A stretch of 49,453 nucleotides of DNA from Candidatus Kuenenia hertensis (lineage in GTDB: Bacteria; Planctomycetota; Brocadiia; Brocadiales; Brocadiaceae). Position numbers and translations under genes: made by a program. The notes under the pieces were generated by a model, which did no database searches, was not told the DNA's origin, and was given only the letters and a program-made list of their open reading frames with translations. The DNA is taken from positions 1-49,453 of the forward strand of contig SOET01000033.1 of the NCBI GenBank assembly GCA_021646465.1, written 5' to 3'. Below, piece after piece: positions 16,454-25,175 of the stretch. Position 1 is the first letter of the stretch. Each line of letters opens with the position of its first letter.

Positions 16454-17038
16454 TTAGATGTTCAACAATTTACATGCGGCATCCTGGGCTGCCTTAACAG
16501 GCCACACCTGCCCATAATTCTGGCTGGCAACAATGGCTCCTTCCACTAATACATACACCATATCCATGTCTTTCTTTATATCAATATTCTTATAACGCAT
16601 ATCGGAATCTTTCAGTTGAGAAATCATTTGTTTCAAATACACTTTCAGGTCGTCCTTATGCTTTACCACTTCTACCCGGATATTGCTGTTCAGAGAGGGT
16701 ACTTCAGAAGCAATATTTAAAAACGCACACCCTCTGAAATTACACTTTTTCATCCATTCACTTAAAAATCCAAACACCCCTCTGATACGGTCTTCGATAG
16801 TTGCATGCTTTTCAACGCTACTTCTTAACCAATCCATCCATACGACATGACGCGCCTGCAAATACGCAACGCAAAGATTTTCCTTTGACGAAAAATGATG
16901 ATAAAACGTTGCCTTTGCAACCTGCGATTCGGCAATGATCTGGTTAATGCCGGTAGCAAGATACCCTTGCTCATAAAACAAACGTAATGCAGTTTCTATT
17001 ATTCTGTCTCTCGGATGATTCTCAACTTTACTAACCAT
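16454..17038 (-). CDS. TetR/AcrR-family transcriptional repressor
   Basis: A 194-residue regulator. The N-terminal helix-turn-helix (RDRIIETALRLFYEQGYLAT, then QVAKATFYHHFSSKENL) is a textbook TetR DNA-binding domain. The C-terminal ligand domain includes CNFRGCAFLNIASEVP, seen in the YxaF/LmrA-like branch. The effector is unknown. Upstream, 17-32 bases from the ATG, is the palindrome GACAGAC-N2-GTCTGTC, so the gene probably represses itself. The same sequence precedes the DinB gene, 155 bases downstream on the same strand. The two genes form a small regulated unit, perhaps responding to a toxic electrophile. Confidence 0.94.
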   Translation of the reverse strand: MVSKVENHPRDRIIETALRLFYEQGYLATGINQIIAESQVAKATFYHHFSSKENLCVAYLQARHVVWMDWLRSSVEKHATIEDRIRGVFGFLSEWMKKCNFRGCAFLNIASEVPSLNSNIRVEVVKHKDDLKVYLKQMISQLKDSDMRYKNIDIKKDMDMVYVLVEGAIVASQNYGQVWPVKAAQDAACKLLNI

Positions 17039-17054
17039 AAACTAACATATACCA

Positions 17055-17070
17055 GACAGACTTGTCTGTC
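17055..17070. promoter_or_regulatory. TetR autoregulatory operator
   Basis: A palindrome GACAGAC, two-base centre, GTCTGTC, located 17-32 bases upstream of the TetR start codon. GACAGAC/GTCTGTC operators are known for several TetR-family proteins. It recurs, slightly changed, at 16420-16435. Confidence 0.75.
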
Positions 17071-17331
17071 AAGAATAAAGTAAAAAAGTAATATGAAATG
17101 AGAAATCGTAAAAAAATGAATTCTCGGACAACCTGCTAACTCCTCACCCCCCCCAAACTTCAAAACACTTTCTCCTATTCCCTCCTTCAATTTCTCCCTT
17201 GACCTGATATCAGAAAAACAGTTTTTTTGACCACTATGCTTTGTTTTTCCGTAATATTGTTTAGAGATTATTCACAATCAAACACATACATTATCACAAT
17301 AGCACAAAATCTATAAAATGGAGTTATAGAA

Positions 17332-17517
17332 ATGTTTGACCGCATCACATTTGATCAGAAAATCATGGCGGGAAAGGCTTGCATGAGAGGCACGAGAATA
17401 CCCGTATCTGTAATAGTAAACCAGATCGCCCACGGCGCAACTTTTGATGAAATATTACATGATTTCCCCGATCTTGAAAAGGAGGATATTGAACAAGCAA
17501 TAGAATATGCCGCATAG
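17332..17517 (+). CDS. DUF433 antitoxin-like protein with a premature stop
   Basis: A 61-residue DUF433 protein (RITFDQKIMAGKACMRGTRI, then PDLEKEDIEQAIEYAA). The family is a winged-helix DNA-binding antitoxin usually followed by a PIN-like (DUF5615) toxin gene. Here the frame ends at TAG (17515-17517), but the same frame continues LTKEEVVQE and stops at TAA 17545-17547. Family members commonly run on with such a tail, so the TAG probably replaced a sense codon and clipped about ten residues. No toxin gene follows: the next 300 bases are a hairpin and repeats. It is therefore an orphan, possibly still folded. Confidence 0.85.
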   Translation: MFDRITFDQKIMAGKACMRGTRIPVSVIVNQIAHGATFDEILHDFPDLEKEDIEQAIEYAA

Positions 17518-17547
17518 TTAACAAAAGAAGAAGTGGTACAGGAATAA

Positions 17548-17588
17548 TGACAATAAGCGGTTTAAACTGTTTAAACGACTTATTGTCA
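17548..17588. terminator. 20-bp inverted repeat after the DUF433 gene
   Basis: TGACAATAAGCGGTTTAAAC, one base, then its complement with 2 mismatches in 20. It begins one base after the second (TAA) stop of the DUF433 frame. It could be a terminator without a T-run or a dispersed palindrome. Confidence 0.55.
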
Positions 17589-17674
17589 CGCCCTGAGCAC
17601 ATTCGCATGCTCAGTATAATCTCCATCGAAGGGAATGTCACCATGAGCGGAGTCGAATGGTTGCATCTTTAGAA

Positions 17675-17793
17675 GAAACCTACACAAGCCTTCGACTCAC
17701 AAAGGGAATGAAAATCAATGATTATTACACTGATTCATACGCAACGTAGGGGGTTCAAAATCTTGAACCCCTACACGACAATGATATTTTATC
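17675..17793. repeat. Dispersed ~110-bp repeat B, copy 1, ending in a hairpin
   Basis: It begins GAAACCTACACAAGCCTTCG and runs on through GGGAATGAAAATCAATGATT to CATACGCAACGTAGG, ending in a hairpin GTAGGGG-GTTCAA...TTGAACCCCTAC and then ACGACAAT. The same order recurs at 35770-35878 with different but still pairing hairpin arms. A partial copy is at 43257-43312. No coding capacity. Confidence 0.75.
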
Positions 17794-17826
17794 GGCCAAA
17801 ATCGTGAATATTTAATTGTATATAAA

Positions 17827-18582
17827 TTAAATATTCACCATGTGTAACTTTACAGTCACTCCGGGCATCTCACGATAATCGTAATAATATACGCCTAATC
17901 CATATTTATATTTATCAGTATAAGACCGAAGTTCTTCAGAATCCGATTCAAACAAAGTAAACCTAAAATCACGGTGTATATTGTACTTGTCATTGGAGCA
18001 ATTTACTTTTATACGCAATTTGTAATCCCCTGGGCTCCAGATAAATTTGCGATGAAAAAAATCTTTCGTCCTTTTTATAATCTCTTCATCTGCTTCAACT
18101 TTTGTATTTTTATCAGGTTGTGTCCTTGATTTTCTTTCTAAGTCATCTTTAATTTCCTTAACTAAACTTTTGTATTCTCTCTCTTCTGCGGTAGTAAAAT
18201 CATTAAAAAAATTTGTTATGTGAGCCCATTCTTCACAAGGAAAAAGTGTAAATCTTGTAAATAAGATAGCAACTTGTGGAACTTGTTCTTTATAATAATT
18301 TTGTGCTTTAATTAAATAATTCGTTCCTTCTTCTTTAGTTAATTCAGCTTCAAAAGATTCAATCAACACTTTTCTTCCACCCATATTATTAATTATTAGA
18401 TGAAATTGCAGATTTGGATTACCAAAAGAATGTGTTATGAGAACCTTTTCGTATACATTTAAGCCAAGCTTTCCTCGCCTTATTAGTCTGTAAATAGGTT
18501 TCGATAGAGATATAATTAATGCCGCAAAAGCCACTAATACAGACCAAAAATTAAAATTGGCATAAAATGGCACATCTTCCAT
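17827..18582 (-). CDS. Membrane-anchored protein of unknown function
   Basis: A 251-residue protein that I cannot place in a family. One N-terminal transmembrane helix (FWSVLVAFAALIISLSKPIY, about residues 12-31) is followed by a positively charged RLIRRGK, so the rest is predicted to be cytoplasmic. The remainder has strand-rich stretches at both ends (VYEKVLITHS, LQFHLIINN, YKLRIKVN) and a charged, helical middle (EREYKSLVKEIKDDLERKSR). The layout recalls small membrane-tethered beta-sandwich proteins found with accessory genes. Its neighbours are the repeat-rich spacer and the ParE toxin pair. A role in defence or stress is possible but there is no direct evidence. Confidence 0.65.
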   Translation of the reverse strand: MEDVPFYANFNFWSVLVAFAALIISLSKPIYRLIRRGKLGLNVYEKVLITHSFGNPNLQFHLIINNMGGRKVLIESFEAELTKEEGTNYLIKAQNYYKEQVPQVAILFTRFTLFPCEEWAHITNFFNDFTTAEEREYKSLVKEIKDDLERKSRTQPDKNTKVEADEEIIKRTKDFFHRKFIWSPGDYKLRIKVNCSNDKYNIHRDFRFTLFESDSEELRSYTDKYKYGLGVYYYDYREMPGVTVKLHMVNI

Positions 18583-18818
18583 TAAATATTAATCTCCACA
18601 GTAAAGTACGGTATAATGGGACCAAATCACTAATCAAATTTTATTTACAATTGCTTGCTCCTATTTCATTATTTCTCATCTTGCAGATAACTATTGAATC
18701 TTTTCGCTACCATATAATCCGAATCGACCATCATTTAGCCGCAATATGCAGCCCCTCATGCAGAGTGTGTGGGGTGTGGGAAAAATAAAACTTCCCTTTA
18801 CCCGAACAGGTATTTATT

Positions 18819-19109
18819 TTAAATTCTATGCTTCCAGTATTTTGGTTCTCTGTGTAAATGCATGACTGCTACAATATATACCAATTCTTTCTCTGCTGAA
18901 TATAAGATTCCATATGGAAATCTTCGAACTAACGACCGACGGATATCATCTTCTATAACCGGCCAAGCTTCTGGGAAAGCTATTGTTCTCTCAATAGCTG
19001 AATACACCTCAACCGCGAAGTCATATCCTAATCCGGATTCCTTTTCTTCGTAATATTTGATAGCTTCAAGGAACTCTGTTTCTGCTTCGGGATGGAACGA
19101 ATAGTTCAT
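18819..19109 (-). CDS. RelE/ParE-family toxin
   Basis: A 96-residue type II toxin with the family's pattern: FHPEAETEFLEAIKYYEE at the N-terminus, AIERTIAFPEAWP in the middle and VRRFPYGILYSAEKELVYIVAVMHLHREPKYWKHR at the end. The Arg, Tyr and His positions typical of the fold are kept. ParE members poison gyrase while RelE members cut mRNA; the YIVAVMH..R.P.YW ending is closer to the ParE/RelE hybrids usually paired with PF09720 antitoxins. Its start overlaps the antitoxin stop by 4 bases, so both are made together. Confidence 0.92.
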   Translation of the reverse strand: MNYSFHPEAETEFLEAIKYYEEKESGLGYDFAVEVYSAIERTIAFPEAWPVIEDDIRRSLVRRFPYGILYSAEKELVYIVAVMHLHREPKYWKHRI

Positions 19110-19330
19110 TTTGAGAACCTATTCCATATCTTTTTAAATACTTCTTCTCCTGGCACTGCTTCTACTTTACCAGAATGAAGTTCCTCCAGCCTTCTTTTGG
19201 CAACTGTTGCCCATTTTTTGTCTATTTCCGATTCCGGGGGGTTCAGGCTTTTTAATAAAGAATCAATGACCATAGCTCTTTCTTCAACAGGTAGTGAAAT
19301 TGCTTCTGCTATAATATCTTTTATCTTCAT
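19106..19330 (-). CDS. Addiction-module antitoxin (PF09720 type)
   Basis: A 74-residue antitoxin. DIIAEAISLPVEERAMVIDS followed by LLKSLNPPESEIDKKWATVA is the hallmark of the PF09720 addiction-module family, a short protein that covers its RelE/ParE toxin. The ATG at 19330 follows a GAGG-type site. It is first in a two-gene operon with the toxin (4-base overlap, ATGA). No clear operator palindrome was seen in the 76 bases up to the rnr stop. Confidence 0.92.
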   Translation of the reverse strand: MKIKDIIAEAISLPVEERAMVIDSLLKSLNPPESEIDKKWATVAKRRLEELHSGKVEAVPGEEVFKKIWNRFSK

Positions 19331-19406
19331 ATTTACCTTACCTCAAAAGTTAGTGTAAACTCCGCCAAAGCATAATAGGGTTTTTGTCTTTGATATCAAA
19401 TGTGAT

Positions 19407-21557
19407 TCACCGCGTATCTCGCTCCTTATTCCCACACAAAATAAAATCAATCTCCCTCTTTAAAAAATCGATTTTGTATATTTTTACCTTTACCACATCA
19501 CCGATGCGAAATATCTTTTTTCTTCTGGAACCCACAAGGGCCATGTTTTTTTTACTTATCTCGTAAATATCATCCTCCAGGGTGCGGATGTGGACAAGGC
19601 CTTCCAGCAGGTATTCGTTTATCTGCACAAAAAAGCCGTATTCCTGCACTCCGGTGATAACACCTTCAAAAGTCGCTCCCACACGGTTTTCAAAAAAGCG
19701 CAGTAATTTCAGTTTGGTGATTTCCCTCTCAGCCTCTTCCGCCCTGCGCTCGGTAACAGAACAATGCGCCGCCCATTCGGGCAAACAGGTTTCCCACGTC
19801 TTCTGCACGACAGGCAACAATAATTCGCCGGAAAAATGCTGATCCAGCACCCTGTGTACAATAAGGTCGGGATAGCGGCGGATGGGAGAGGTAAAATGGG
19901 CGTAATGTTCAAGGGCAAGGGCAAAATGCCCGCTTTCTGTCGCCGAATAGATCGCCTGCTTCATTGATTTCAACAACACAAGGTTTACGGTATACGCTTC
20001 CGGTTTCCCCCGTATTTCCTGGAGTAATTTCTGCAGTTGATGAATTTTAAAGGGATCTACTCTGACATTCTCAAGTCCGCGGACAAAGTCAGCGAACTCA
20101 AACATATCCTCTTCGTCAGGCTCGGGGTGCGCCCGGCTTACCAGTGGCAAGTTGTTTTCATGCATAAACGTCGCCACCATTTCGTTTGCAAGGAGCATAT
20201 ACTCCTCAATAAGCTGGTGCGATACGTCTCTTTCTTCTTTTTCAACATTTTCAATATTCCCTTCTGCATCCAGTTTCAGCGATACTTCAGGCAGGTCTAG
20301 CTCTATTGCCCCCCTGTCCATTCTGTTCTTAAAAAGTATTTGCGCCACCTGCGCCATTTTCCCTAAAACATCCTTTACCTCTTCCGGTATATTCTCCACC
20401 GGTTCATTATTAATAATTGCCGTTGCCTGTTTATATGTTAATCGTTTTGTCACATTAATAATAGAATGTTTAATTACGCTTTTGAGGATGTTTCCCTCTG
20501 AATCAAGCGTTACGAAAACGCTTTTGGTCAACCGGTCTTCCCTTTCCCGTAAACTGCAAAGATTATTCGATAACGCCTCCGGCAGCATAGGAATAACCTT
20601 TCCCGGCAAATATACACTGGTGCCGCGGAAGAGCGCTTCTTTATCAATGGTCGTATCCTGTTTTACATAGTAGGTAACGTCAGCGATATGCACCCCTAAT
20701 TGCCAATTGCCTTGCGCATCCTTTTCGAGGGATACAGCATCGTCAAAATCTTTGGCATCTTCAGGATCTATGGTAATTATAAGCTTTTTCCGCAAATCAA
20801 ACCGGGATTTAATTTCTTCTCCGGGTATTTCATGAGGAATTTTATCTGCTTCATTCAACACCTTTTTATGAAATGTCTGAGGCAGTTTGAATTGATAGAG
20901 TATGGAATGGAGGTCTACCTTCGGGTCGCCTTCTTTCCCCAAAATTTCCGTGATCTCTCCTTCGGGATTCAGGTGCCTTGACGGCCATTCGATAATTTTA
21001 ACCACTACCTTATCGCCCGGTTTTGCACCTTTCGTATCATCTTCCGTCACATAAACATCTCTAAACAAATGTGCATCGTCCGGTACAACATACCCCAACC
21101 GTTTCGTCTTTTCAAAAGTCCCCACAATAACAGGATTAACGTGTTTTAGCACGTTTACAATCTGCCCGGAATCACCCCTTCTTTTCTTGTATCTTTTTGG
21201 TATTTGCGCCAGCTCCGGGAGGCGGACGACAACGATATCTCCATGCATAGCGGAACCCATGTTTTCTTCACTTACAAAAACATCCTTTCCCTCGCCTTTC
21301 TTTACCGGTACTACAAAGCCAAAGCCCCTTGGATTACAGTCCATCGTTCCCACCAGCAGATTCACTTTTTTAGGGTTGGCATATTGTTTCCGTTTTATTT
21401 TAACAATCTCACCCTGAAATTCGAGATCCTGCAACAACTTGCAGAAATCCCGGTACTCCTGATCGGTAATCCCGAAATGGTCCGCCAGTTCAGCGGCAGT
21501 CATTGGAGTGTATTTTCTACTGTGGATAAATTGGATGATTAATACAGGTTCCACCAT
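19407..21557 (-). CDS. rnr: Ribonuclease R (VacB/RNase II family 3'-5' exoribonuclease)
   Basis: A 716-residue processive exoribonuclease that degrades structured RNA. There is an N-terminal helix-turn-helix region (SRKYTPMTAAELADHFGITD) and cold-shock domains (GTMDCNPRGFGFVVP). The RNB catalytic domain has the metal-binding ITIDPEDAKDFDDAVSL near residue 260 and HFTSPIRRYPDLIVHR near 560. A C-terminal S1 domain (GATFEGVITGVQEYGFFVQI) and a short tail complete it. The catalytic Asp cluster is complete. The yhaM-like exonuclease gene ends 27 bases upstream on the same strand, so the two probably form an RNA-decay operon. Confidence 0.95.
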   Translation of the reverse strand: MVEPVLIIQFIHSRKYTPMTAAELADHFGITDQEYRDFCKLLQDLEFQGEIVKIKRKQYANPKKVNLLVGTMDCNPRGFGFVVPVKKGEGKDVFVSEENMGSAMHGDIVVVRLPELAQIPKRYKKRRGDSGQIVNVLKHVNPVIVGTFEKTKRLGYVVPDDAHLFRDVYVTEDDTKGAKPGDKVVVKIIEWPSRHLNPEGEITEILGKEGDPKVDLHSILYQFKLPQTFHKKVLNEADKIPHEIPGEEIKSRFDLRKKLIITIDPEDAKDFDDAVSLEKDAQGNWQLGVHIADVTYYVKQDTTIDKEALFRGTSVYLPGKVIPMLPEALSNNLCSLREREDRLTKSVFVTLDSEGNILKSVIKHSIINVTKRLTYKQATAIINNEPVENIPEEVKDVLGKMAQVAQILFKNRMDRGAIELDLPEVSLKLDAEGNIENVEKEERDVSHQLIEEYMLLANEMVATFMHENNLPLVSRAHPEPDEEDMFEFADFVRGLENVRVDPFKIHQLQKLLQEIRGKPEAYTVNLVLLKSMKQAIYSATESGHFALALEHYAHFTSPIRRYPDLIVHRVLDQHFSGELLLPVVQKTWETCLPEWAAHCSVTERRAEEAEREITKLKLLRFFENRVGATFEGVITGVQEYGFFVQINEYLLEGLVHIRTLEDDIYEISKKNMALVGSRRKKIFRIGDVVKVKIYKIDFLKREIDFILCGNKERDTR

Positions 21558-21584
21558 AATTTCAGAAAGGCATTTTCTTACGTT

Positions 21585-22529
21585 TTATTTTTTGTATAGC
21601 CGCCGCTCAAACATCTTTACGTAATCCGTCCACGCGCTGCTGTCGTCTTTATGCTCACTGATGGCTTTTGAAGCGCCCTGCATCTTTGCGTCCAGATTAT
21701 CAAGATAGTGCAGAGCAATCGCCTCAAGGGTGCCAGGTTTTACGGGAGATCCCCATTCATATTCACCGTGATGACTCAATATGAGATGCAAAAGGACGTT
21801 AAGAAGTTCCTGCGGAAAACCTTCAATCTTTGACGCCTTTTCATTTACCATAAGGACTCCTGATATAAGGTGCCCAGTTAGCAAACCTTCATCGGTATAC
21901 CGAAAACTCCGCTTATATGACAATTCTCTGATCTTTCCAATATCGTGAAGAATCACGCCGGTAATTAATAAATCTTTTTTGATCATAGGATAAAAACCGG
22001 CAAAATCAACTGCCAGTTTCGCAACCGAAAGGACGTGTTCCAGCAATCCTCCCAAAAAGGCATGGTGATATTGCGTTGCGGCCGGTGCAGTACAAAACGC
22101 CGTAACAAATGACTTATCCGTAAAAAATGAGATAAGAAGTTTCGAAAGATAGGGATCTTTAACGGATTTAATAATCTCTTTCAGTTCAGTCAGCATTTGC
22201 GGTACATTTTTTTCAGTGCTTTGTACAAACTCATCCATTTGTACTTCTGCCTCAGAAACAGGTACAATCTCCATAAGTTTGATTTGCAGGGAATTGTTAA
22301 AGGTTTCAACAGTACCTTTAACCTTTATAAAGTCGTCGCTATTGAAACTATTACAAAGCTGGGGGCTTGCATCCCACTTTTTCGCATCGATACAACCGGA
22401 TTTGTCTGCAAGTTGCAGATTAAGATATGGTTTCTTATCCTTGGTCTCACGAACTTCCTTTTTGAGAACAAGGAAAACGTCTTCTACCTGATTACCACTC
22501 TTCAGATTTGATATGTATTGTCTGGACAT
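21585..22529 (-). CDS. YhaM-like 3'-5' exoribonuclease (OB fold plus HD domain)
   Basis: A 314-residue protein with an N-terminal nucleic-acid-binding OB fold (FLVLKKEVRETKDKKPYLNL, GTVETFNNSLQIKL) and a C-terminal HD phosphohydrolase domain. The metal ligands are visible: HHAFLGGLLEHVLSV, ILHDIGK with the central HD pair, and LILSHHGEYEWGSP. This is the architecture of YhaM/CBF1, which trims RNA and single-stranded DNA from the 3' end. It probably sits in one transcript with the RNase R gene 27 bases downstream, a sensible RNA-turnover pair. Confidence 0.92.
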   Translation of the reverse strand: MSRQYISNLKSGNQVEDVFLVLKKEVRETKDKKPYLNLQLADKSGCIDAKKWDASPQLCNSFNSDDFIKVKGTVETFNNSLQIKLMEIVPVSEAEVQMDEFVQSTEKNVPQMLTELKEIIKSVKDPYLSKLLISFFTDKSFVTAFCTAPAATQYHHAFLGGLLEHVLSVAKLAVDFAGFYPMIKKDLLITGVILHDIGKIRELSYKRSFRYTDEGLLTGHLISGVLMVNEKASKIEGFPQELLNVLLHLILSHHGEYEWGSPVKPGTLEAIALHYLDNLDAKMQGASKAISEHKDDSSAWTDYVKMFERRLYKK

Positions 22530-22657
22530 TATTTAAGCAGGATTTTTTTGAAAAGGCAAATTATGCATAAATTGTACGGCAGTAATTGGTTAAAGTCAAG
22601 AAATAAGAAAGCAGTATGCGTTTCTAAACTTTAATTTTTAAAATAGTTTGAATAATT

Positions 22658-22787
22658 GTATCTATTCAGCGCATTAATACACACCCCGTCAGCTACGCTG
22701 CCACCCCTCTTTTTAGAGGGGAAGATGGTAAGTCCCCTCTATCAAGAGGGGATTTAAGGGGTGTTATAAGTTACGCTGAATAGATAC
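22658..22787. mobile_element. MITE-like element, copy 2, with perfect ends and 8-bp target duplication
   Basis: A 130-base element with perfect 14-bp terminal inverted repeats (GTATCTATTCAGCG at the left, its complement at the right). GAATAATT is directly repeated at 22650-22657 and 22788-22795. It is the best preserved of the three copies and so probably the youngest. The interior shares the CACCCC and CCCCTC/GAGGGG arms of copy 1. It lies in the spacer upstream of sahH, about 260 bases from the start codon, and could affect transcription there. Confidence 0.92.
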
Positions 22788-22978
22788 GAATAATTACAAT
22801 AAAGCAAAAATTTTTTTCAATCTAAATTGATCGTAAGGAACTATGGGCTATTTTCGAAAATTTTTACAACATTTTATAATATAATAAGATAAGAATTGAC
22901 CGTATTTGGGAAAAAGGTTGAATATTTCTCATCATTCCTTATAATATGTGTTTTGATAAAATAAAAGTTAGCGTTTAA

Positions 22979-23000
22979 TTCGCCGAAAATGCTCGGCGAA
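22979..23000 (+). promoter_or_regulatory. Leader hairpin upstream of sahH
   Basis: TTCGCCG and CGGCGAA pair across an eight-base loop, 48 bases before the sahH start codon and 34 before its ribosome site. It may be a 5' stabilising element or part of a regulatory leader. It does not match the SAH riboswitch consensus I know. Confidence 0.45.
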
Positions 23001-23047
23001 AGTTGTTTATAAGTGCAATTTGAACCTTGTCAAAAAGGAGTATAGGA

Positions 23048-24448
23048 ATGGTTATGTTGGATTACAAAGAAGCCGACGTTAGTTCTAAGCAGGATTACAA
23101 AGTGGCTGATATCAGCCTTGCGGACTGGGGACATCGCGAGATTGCCCTTGCGGAAGCAGAAATGCCTGCTTTAATGAATCTGAGGAGAAAATACGAGAAA
23201 GAGCAGCCTCTTAAGGGCGCTAAAATCATTGGCTGTATCCACATGACAATCCAAACAGCCGTATTGATCAGAACGCTTCGCGCTCTTGGTGCTGAAGTTC
23301 GCTGGTCTTCCTGCAACATCTTTTCCACACAAGACCACGCCGCAGCGGCCATGGCTGATTCTGGCATTGCCGTTTATGCCTGGAAAGGTCAGACAGAAAA
23401 GGAGTATGAGTGGTGTATTGAACAGACCATCCTTAAAGACGGTAAACCATGGGATGCAAATATGTTGCTTGATGATGGCGGAGATCTCACCTTAATGGTG
23501 CATGAGAAATATCGTGAAATGCTTGAAAAAATACATGGCATTACGGAAGAGACTACCACTGGTGTGCATCGTCTGCACGATATGTTGAAAAAAGGCAAGC
23601 TCAAGGTACCGGCCATAAATGTCAATGACTCCGTAACGAAATCAAAAAATGACAACAAGTACGGGTGTCGCCACAGTTTAAACGATGCTATTAAACGAGG
23701 CACAGATATTCTTCTTTCAGGCAAAAAAGCCCTCGTTATTGGCTACGGTGATGTTGGCAAGGGTTCTGCCCAGAGTTTGCGTCAGGAAGGAATGATCGTA
23801 AACATTTCTGAGATCGATCCCATCTGTGGCATGCAGGCTTGCATGGACGGATATGAAGTGGTTTCTCCTTACAAAGACGGAATCAACACAGGTTCCCGGG
23901 AATGTATAAATAAAGAATTGCTGGCCAGGACCGATTTGATTGTAACAACCACAGGCAATGTAAACGTATGTGACCGCCATATGTTGGCTGCTGTGAAACG
24001 TGGAGCTATTGTTTGTAATATCGGGCACTTTGACCACGAGATTGATACAAGATATATGCGTGAAAACTGGAAATGGGAAGAGGTAAAACCACAGGTTCAC
24101 AAAATATACAGATCAGATGATGCTGAAGATTACATTATTCTTCTTTCGGAAGGAAGGCTTGTAAACCTTGGCAACGCAACTGGCCACCCCTCACGTGTTA
24201 TGGATGGTTCATTCTCAAATCAGGTACTTGCACAGATGTATCTCTACCGTGAGGCATGGGCAAGCAAACCTAAATCTGAACGTGGTCAGGCCTACATTAA
24301 GGTTCTTCCCAAGAAATTGGATGAAGAGGTTGCCGCTGAAATGGTGAAAGGGTTTGGTGGAATAATTACCCGCATGACACAAGAGCAATCTGAATATATC
24401 AGCACTCCTGTAGAAGGACCATTCAAGCCTGACACGTATCGATATTAA
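23048..24448 (+). CDS. ahcY: Adenosylhomocysteinase
   Basis: S-adenosylhomocysteine hydrolase (EC 3.13.2.1), splitting SAH into adenosine and homocysteine with tightly bound NAD+. Motifs are complete: [15 protein letters not shown] for substrate binding, [20 protein letters not shown] with the catalytic Lys/Asp, [13 protein letters not shown] for NAD, and the C-terminal [10 protein letters not shown] that reaches into the neighbouring subunit. The open frame extends to a TTG at 23027, but AAGGAG at 23035-23040 places the start at the ATG 23048 (466 residues). It removes the product of SAM-dependent methylation and is strongly conserved. The small MoaD/ThiS-like gene follows by 76 bases on the same strand. 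Confidence 0.97.
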   Translation: MVMLDYKEADVSSKQDYKVADISLADWGHREIALAEAEMPALMNLRRKYEKEQPLKGAKIIGCIHMTIQTAVLIRTLRALGAEVRWSSCNIFSTQDHAAAAMADSGIAVYAWKGQTEKEYEWCIEQTILKDGKPWDANMLLDDGGDLTLMVHEKYREMLEKIHGITEETTTGVHRLHDMLKKGKLKVPAINVNDSVTKSKNDNKYGCRHSLNDAIKRGTDILLSGKKALVIGYGDVGKGSAQSLRQEGMIVNISEIDPICGMQACMDGYEVVSPYKDGINTGSRECINKELLARTDLIVTTTGNVNVCDRHMLAAVKRGAIVCNIGHFDHEIDTRYMRENWKWEEVKPQVHKIYRSDDAEDYIILLSEGRLVNLGNATGHPSRVMDGSFSNQVLAQMYLYREAWASKPKSERGQAYIKVLPKKLDEEVAAEMVKGFGGIITRMTQEQSEYISTPVEGPFKPDTYRY

Positions 24449-24524
24449 AGAATTGTTTTTTATGAAACAGTGCGAAAGAATGGTGTTTTGCGGAAATATA
24501 TAAAATTTTAAAGGAGCAAAAATT

Positions 24525-24800
24525 ATGTCGGTAACCGTGCGTATCCCTACGCCTCTGAGAACCTTTACAGATGGAGTGGAAGAAGTAAAGGTGGAAGGAA
24601 AGAATATTGGTGAAATTATCAGCAATCTGGAAGCGAATTATAAGGGTATTAAAGAAAGAATTTGCGATGATTCCGGCCAGATAAGAAGATTTATCAATTT
24701 TTATCTCAATGATGAAGATATCAGATTTTTAAATAATCTGGAAACGCTAGTACAAGACGGAGACTATATATCTGTCGTGCCTGCTATTGCTGGTGGTTGA
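24525..24800 (+). CDS. MoaD/ThiS-like ubiquitin-fold sulfur carrier
   Basis: A 91-residue beta-grasp protein ending in AGG, the diglycine that is adenylated and thiocarboxylated in MoaD, ThiS, CysO and relatives. VTVRIPTPLRTFTDG at the start and DGDYISVVPAIAGG at the end are typical of this branch (often labelled MoaD/ThiS family, CysO-like, used for cysteine or molybdopterin sulfur transfer). A good ribosome site (AAAGGAG) lies ahead. Since it follows ahcY, a role in cysteine/homocysteine metabolism is conceivable, but this is inference. Its stop marks the edge of a decayed membrane-protein gene on the opposite strand. Confidence 0.9.
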   Translation: MSVTVRIPTPLRTFTDGVEEVKVEGKNIGEIISNLEANYKGIKERICDDSGQIRRFINFYLNDEDIRFLNNLETLVQDGDYISVVPAIAGG

Positions 24801-25157
24801 TCTGACTTTCTTATCGTCTCTAAAATAGACAAACAACAAAAGCACACCAAGGGCAAAGGCGGTGGACAATACGTCCCCCATTGCCGAGATCCAAAACAAA
24901 GTTGTGGATATGGCTGGGTAGTATAAAAATAACAACATTCCCAGTATCGACCTTGTCCTATTCCCTGTATACTTAAACAAGATGAAGTATAATAAGATTC
25001 CACTAAAGGTCTTTTGAAGGAGATCATCCATGACCTGTTCATCTCGGCCGATGTGGGCAAAGTCGTCGCCATTAAACCATCCGTCTTTGGTCATGAAGCT
25101 CAGAAACAGGATTGATAGAAAGGCAATAGTTATGGGTAATAAATAATTTTTATTCAA
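24801..25157 (-). pseudogene. Truncated membrane glycosyltransferase-like gene remnant
   Basis: The minus strand starts MNKNYLLPITIAFLSILFLS, then WFNGDDFAHIGR, the first loop typical of multi-pass GT-C/TMTC-type proteins. It then jumps to SGILLYFILFKYTGNRTRSI and LFWISAMGDVLSTAFALGVLLLFVYFRDDKK, a later part of the same kind of protein. The helices normally between these parts are missing, so an internal deletion is likely. After VYFRDDKKV homology stops at the moaD-like gene's end and the frame runs on into that gene. Usual family members are 450-700 residues. It is a dead fragment at the border of the glycan locus. Confidence 0.65.
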
Positions 25158-25175
25158 TTTCTTTTCGCCTTGGCG

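Larger units (their letters stand above)
22530..23047. other. Spacer with MITE-like copy 2 and the sahH leader
   Basis: About 520 bases without a gene, between the divergent yhaM-like and sahH genes. It contains the MITE-like element (22658-22787), an AT-rich stretch likely to hold the sahH promoter, and a leader hairpin at 22979-23000. No match to the known SAH riboswitch was recognised. Confidence 0.6.

Noticed and set aside
22979-23047. SAH riboswitch in front of ahcY
   Set aside because: Only one short hairpin is present, without the known conserved core sequence.
24764-25072. 102-codon open frame in another frame of the membrane-protein remnant
   Set aside because: It has a Cys/Tyr/Ser-rich, non-protein-like composition and is a shadow of the real frame.
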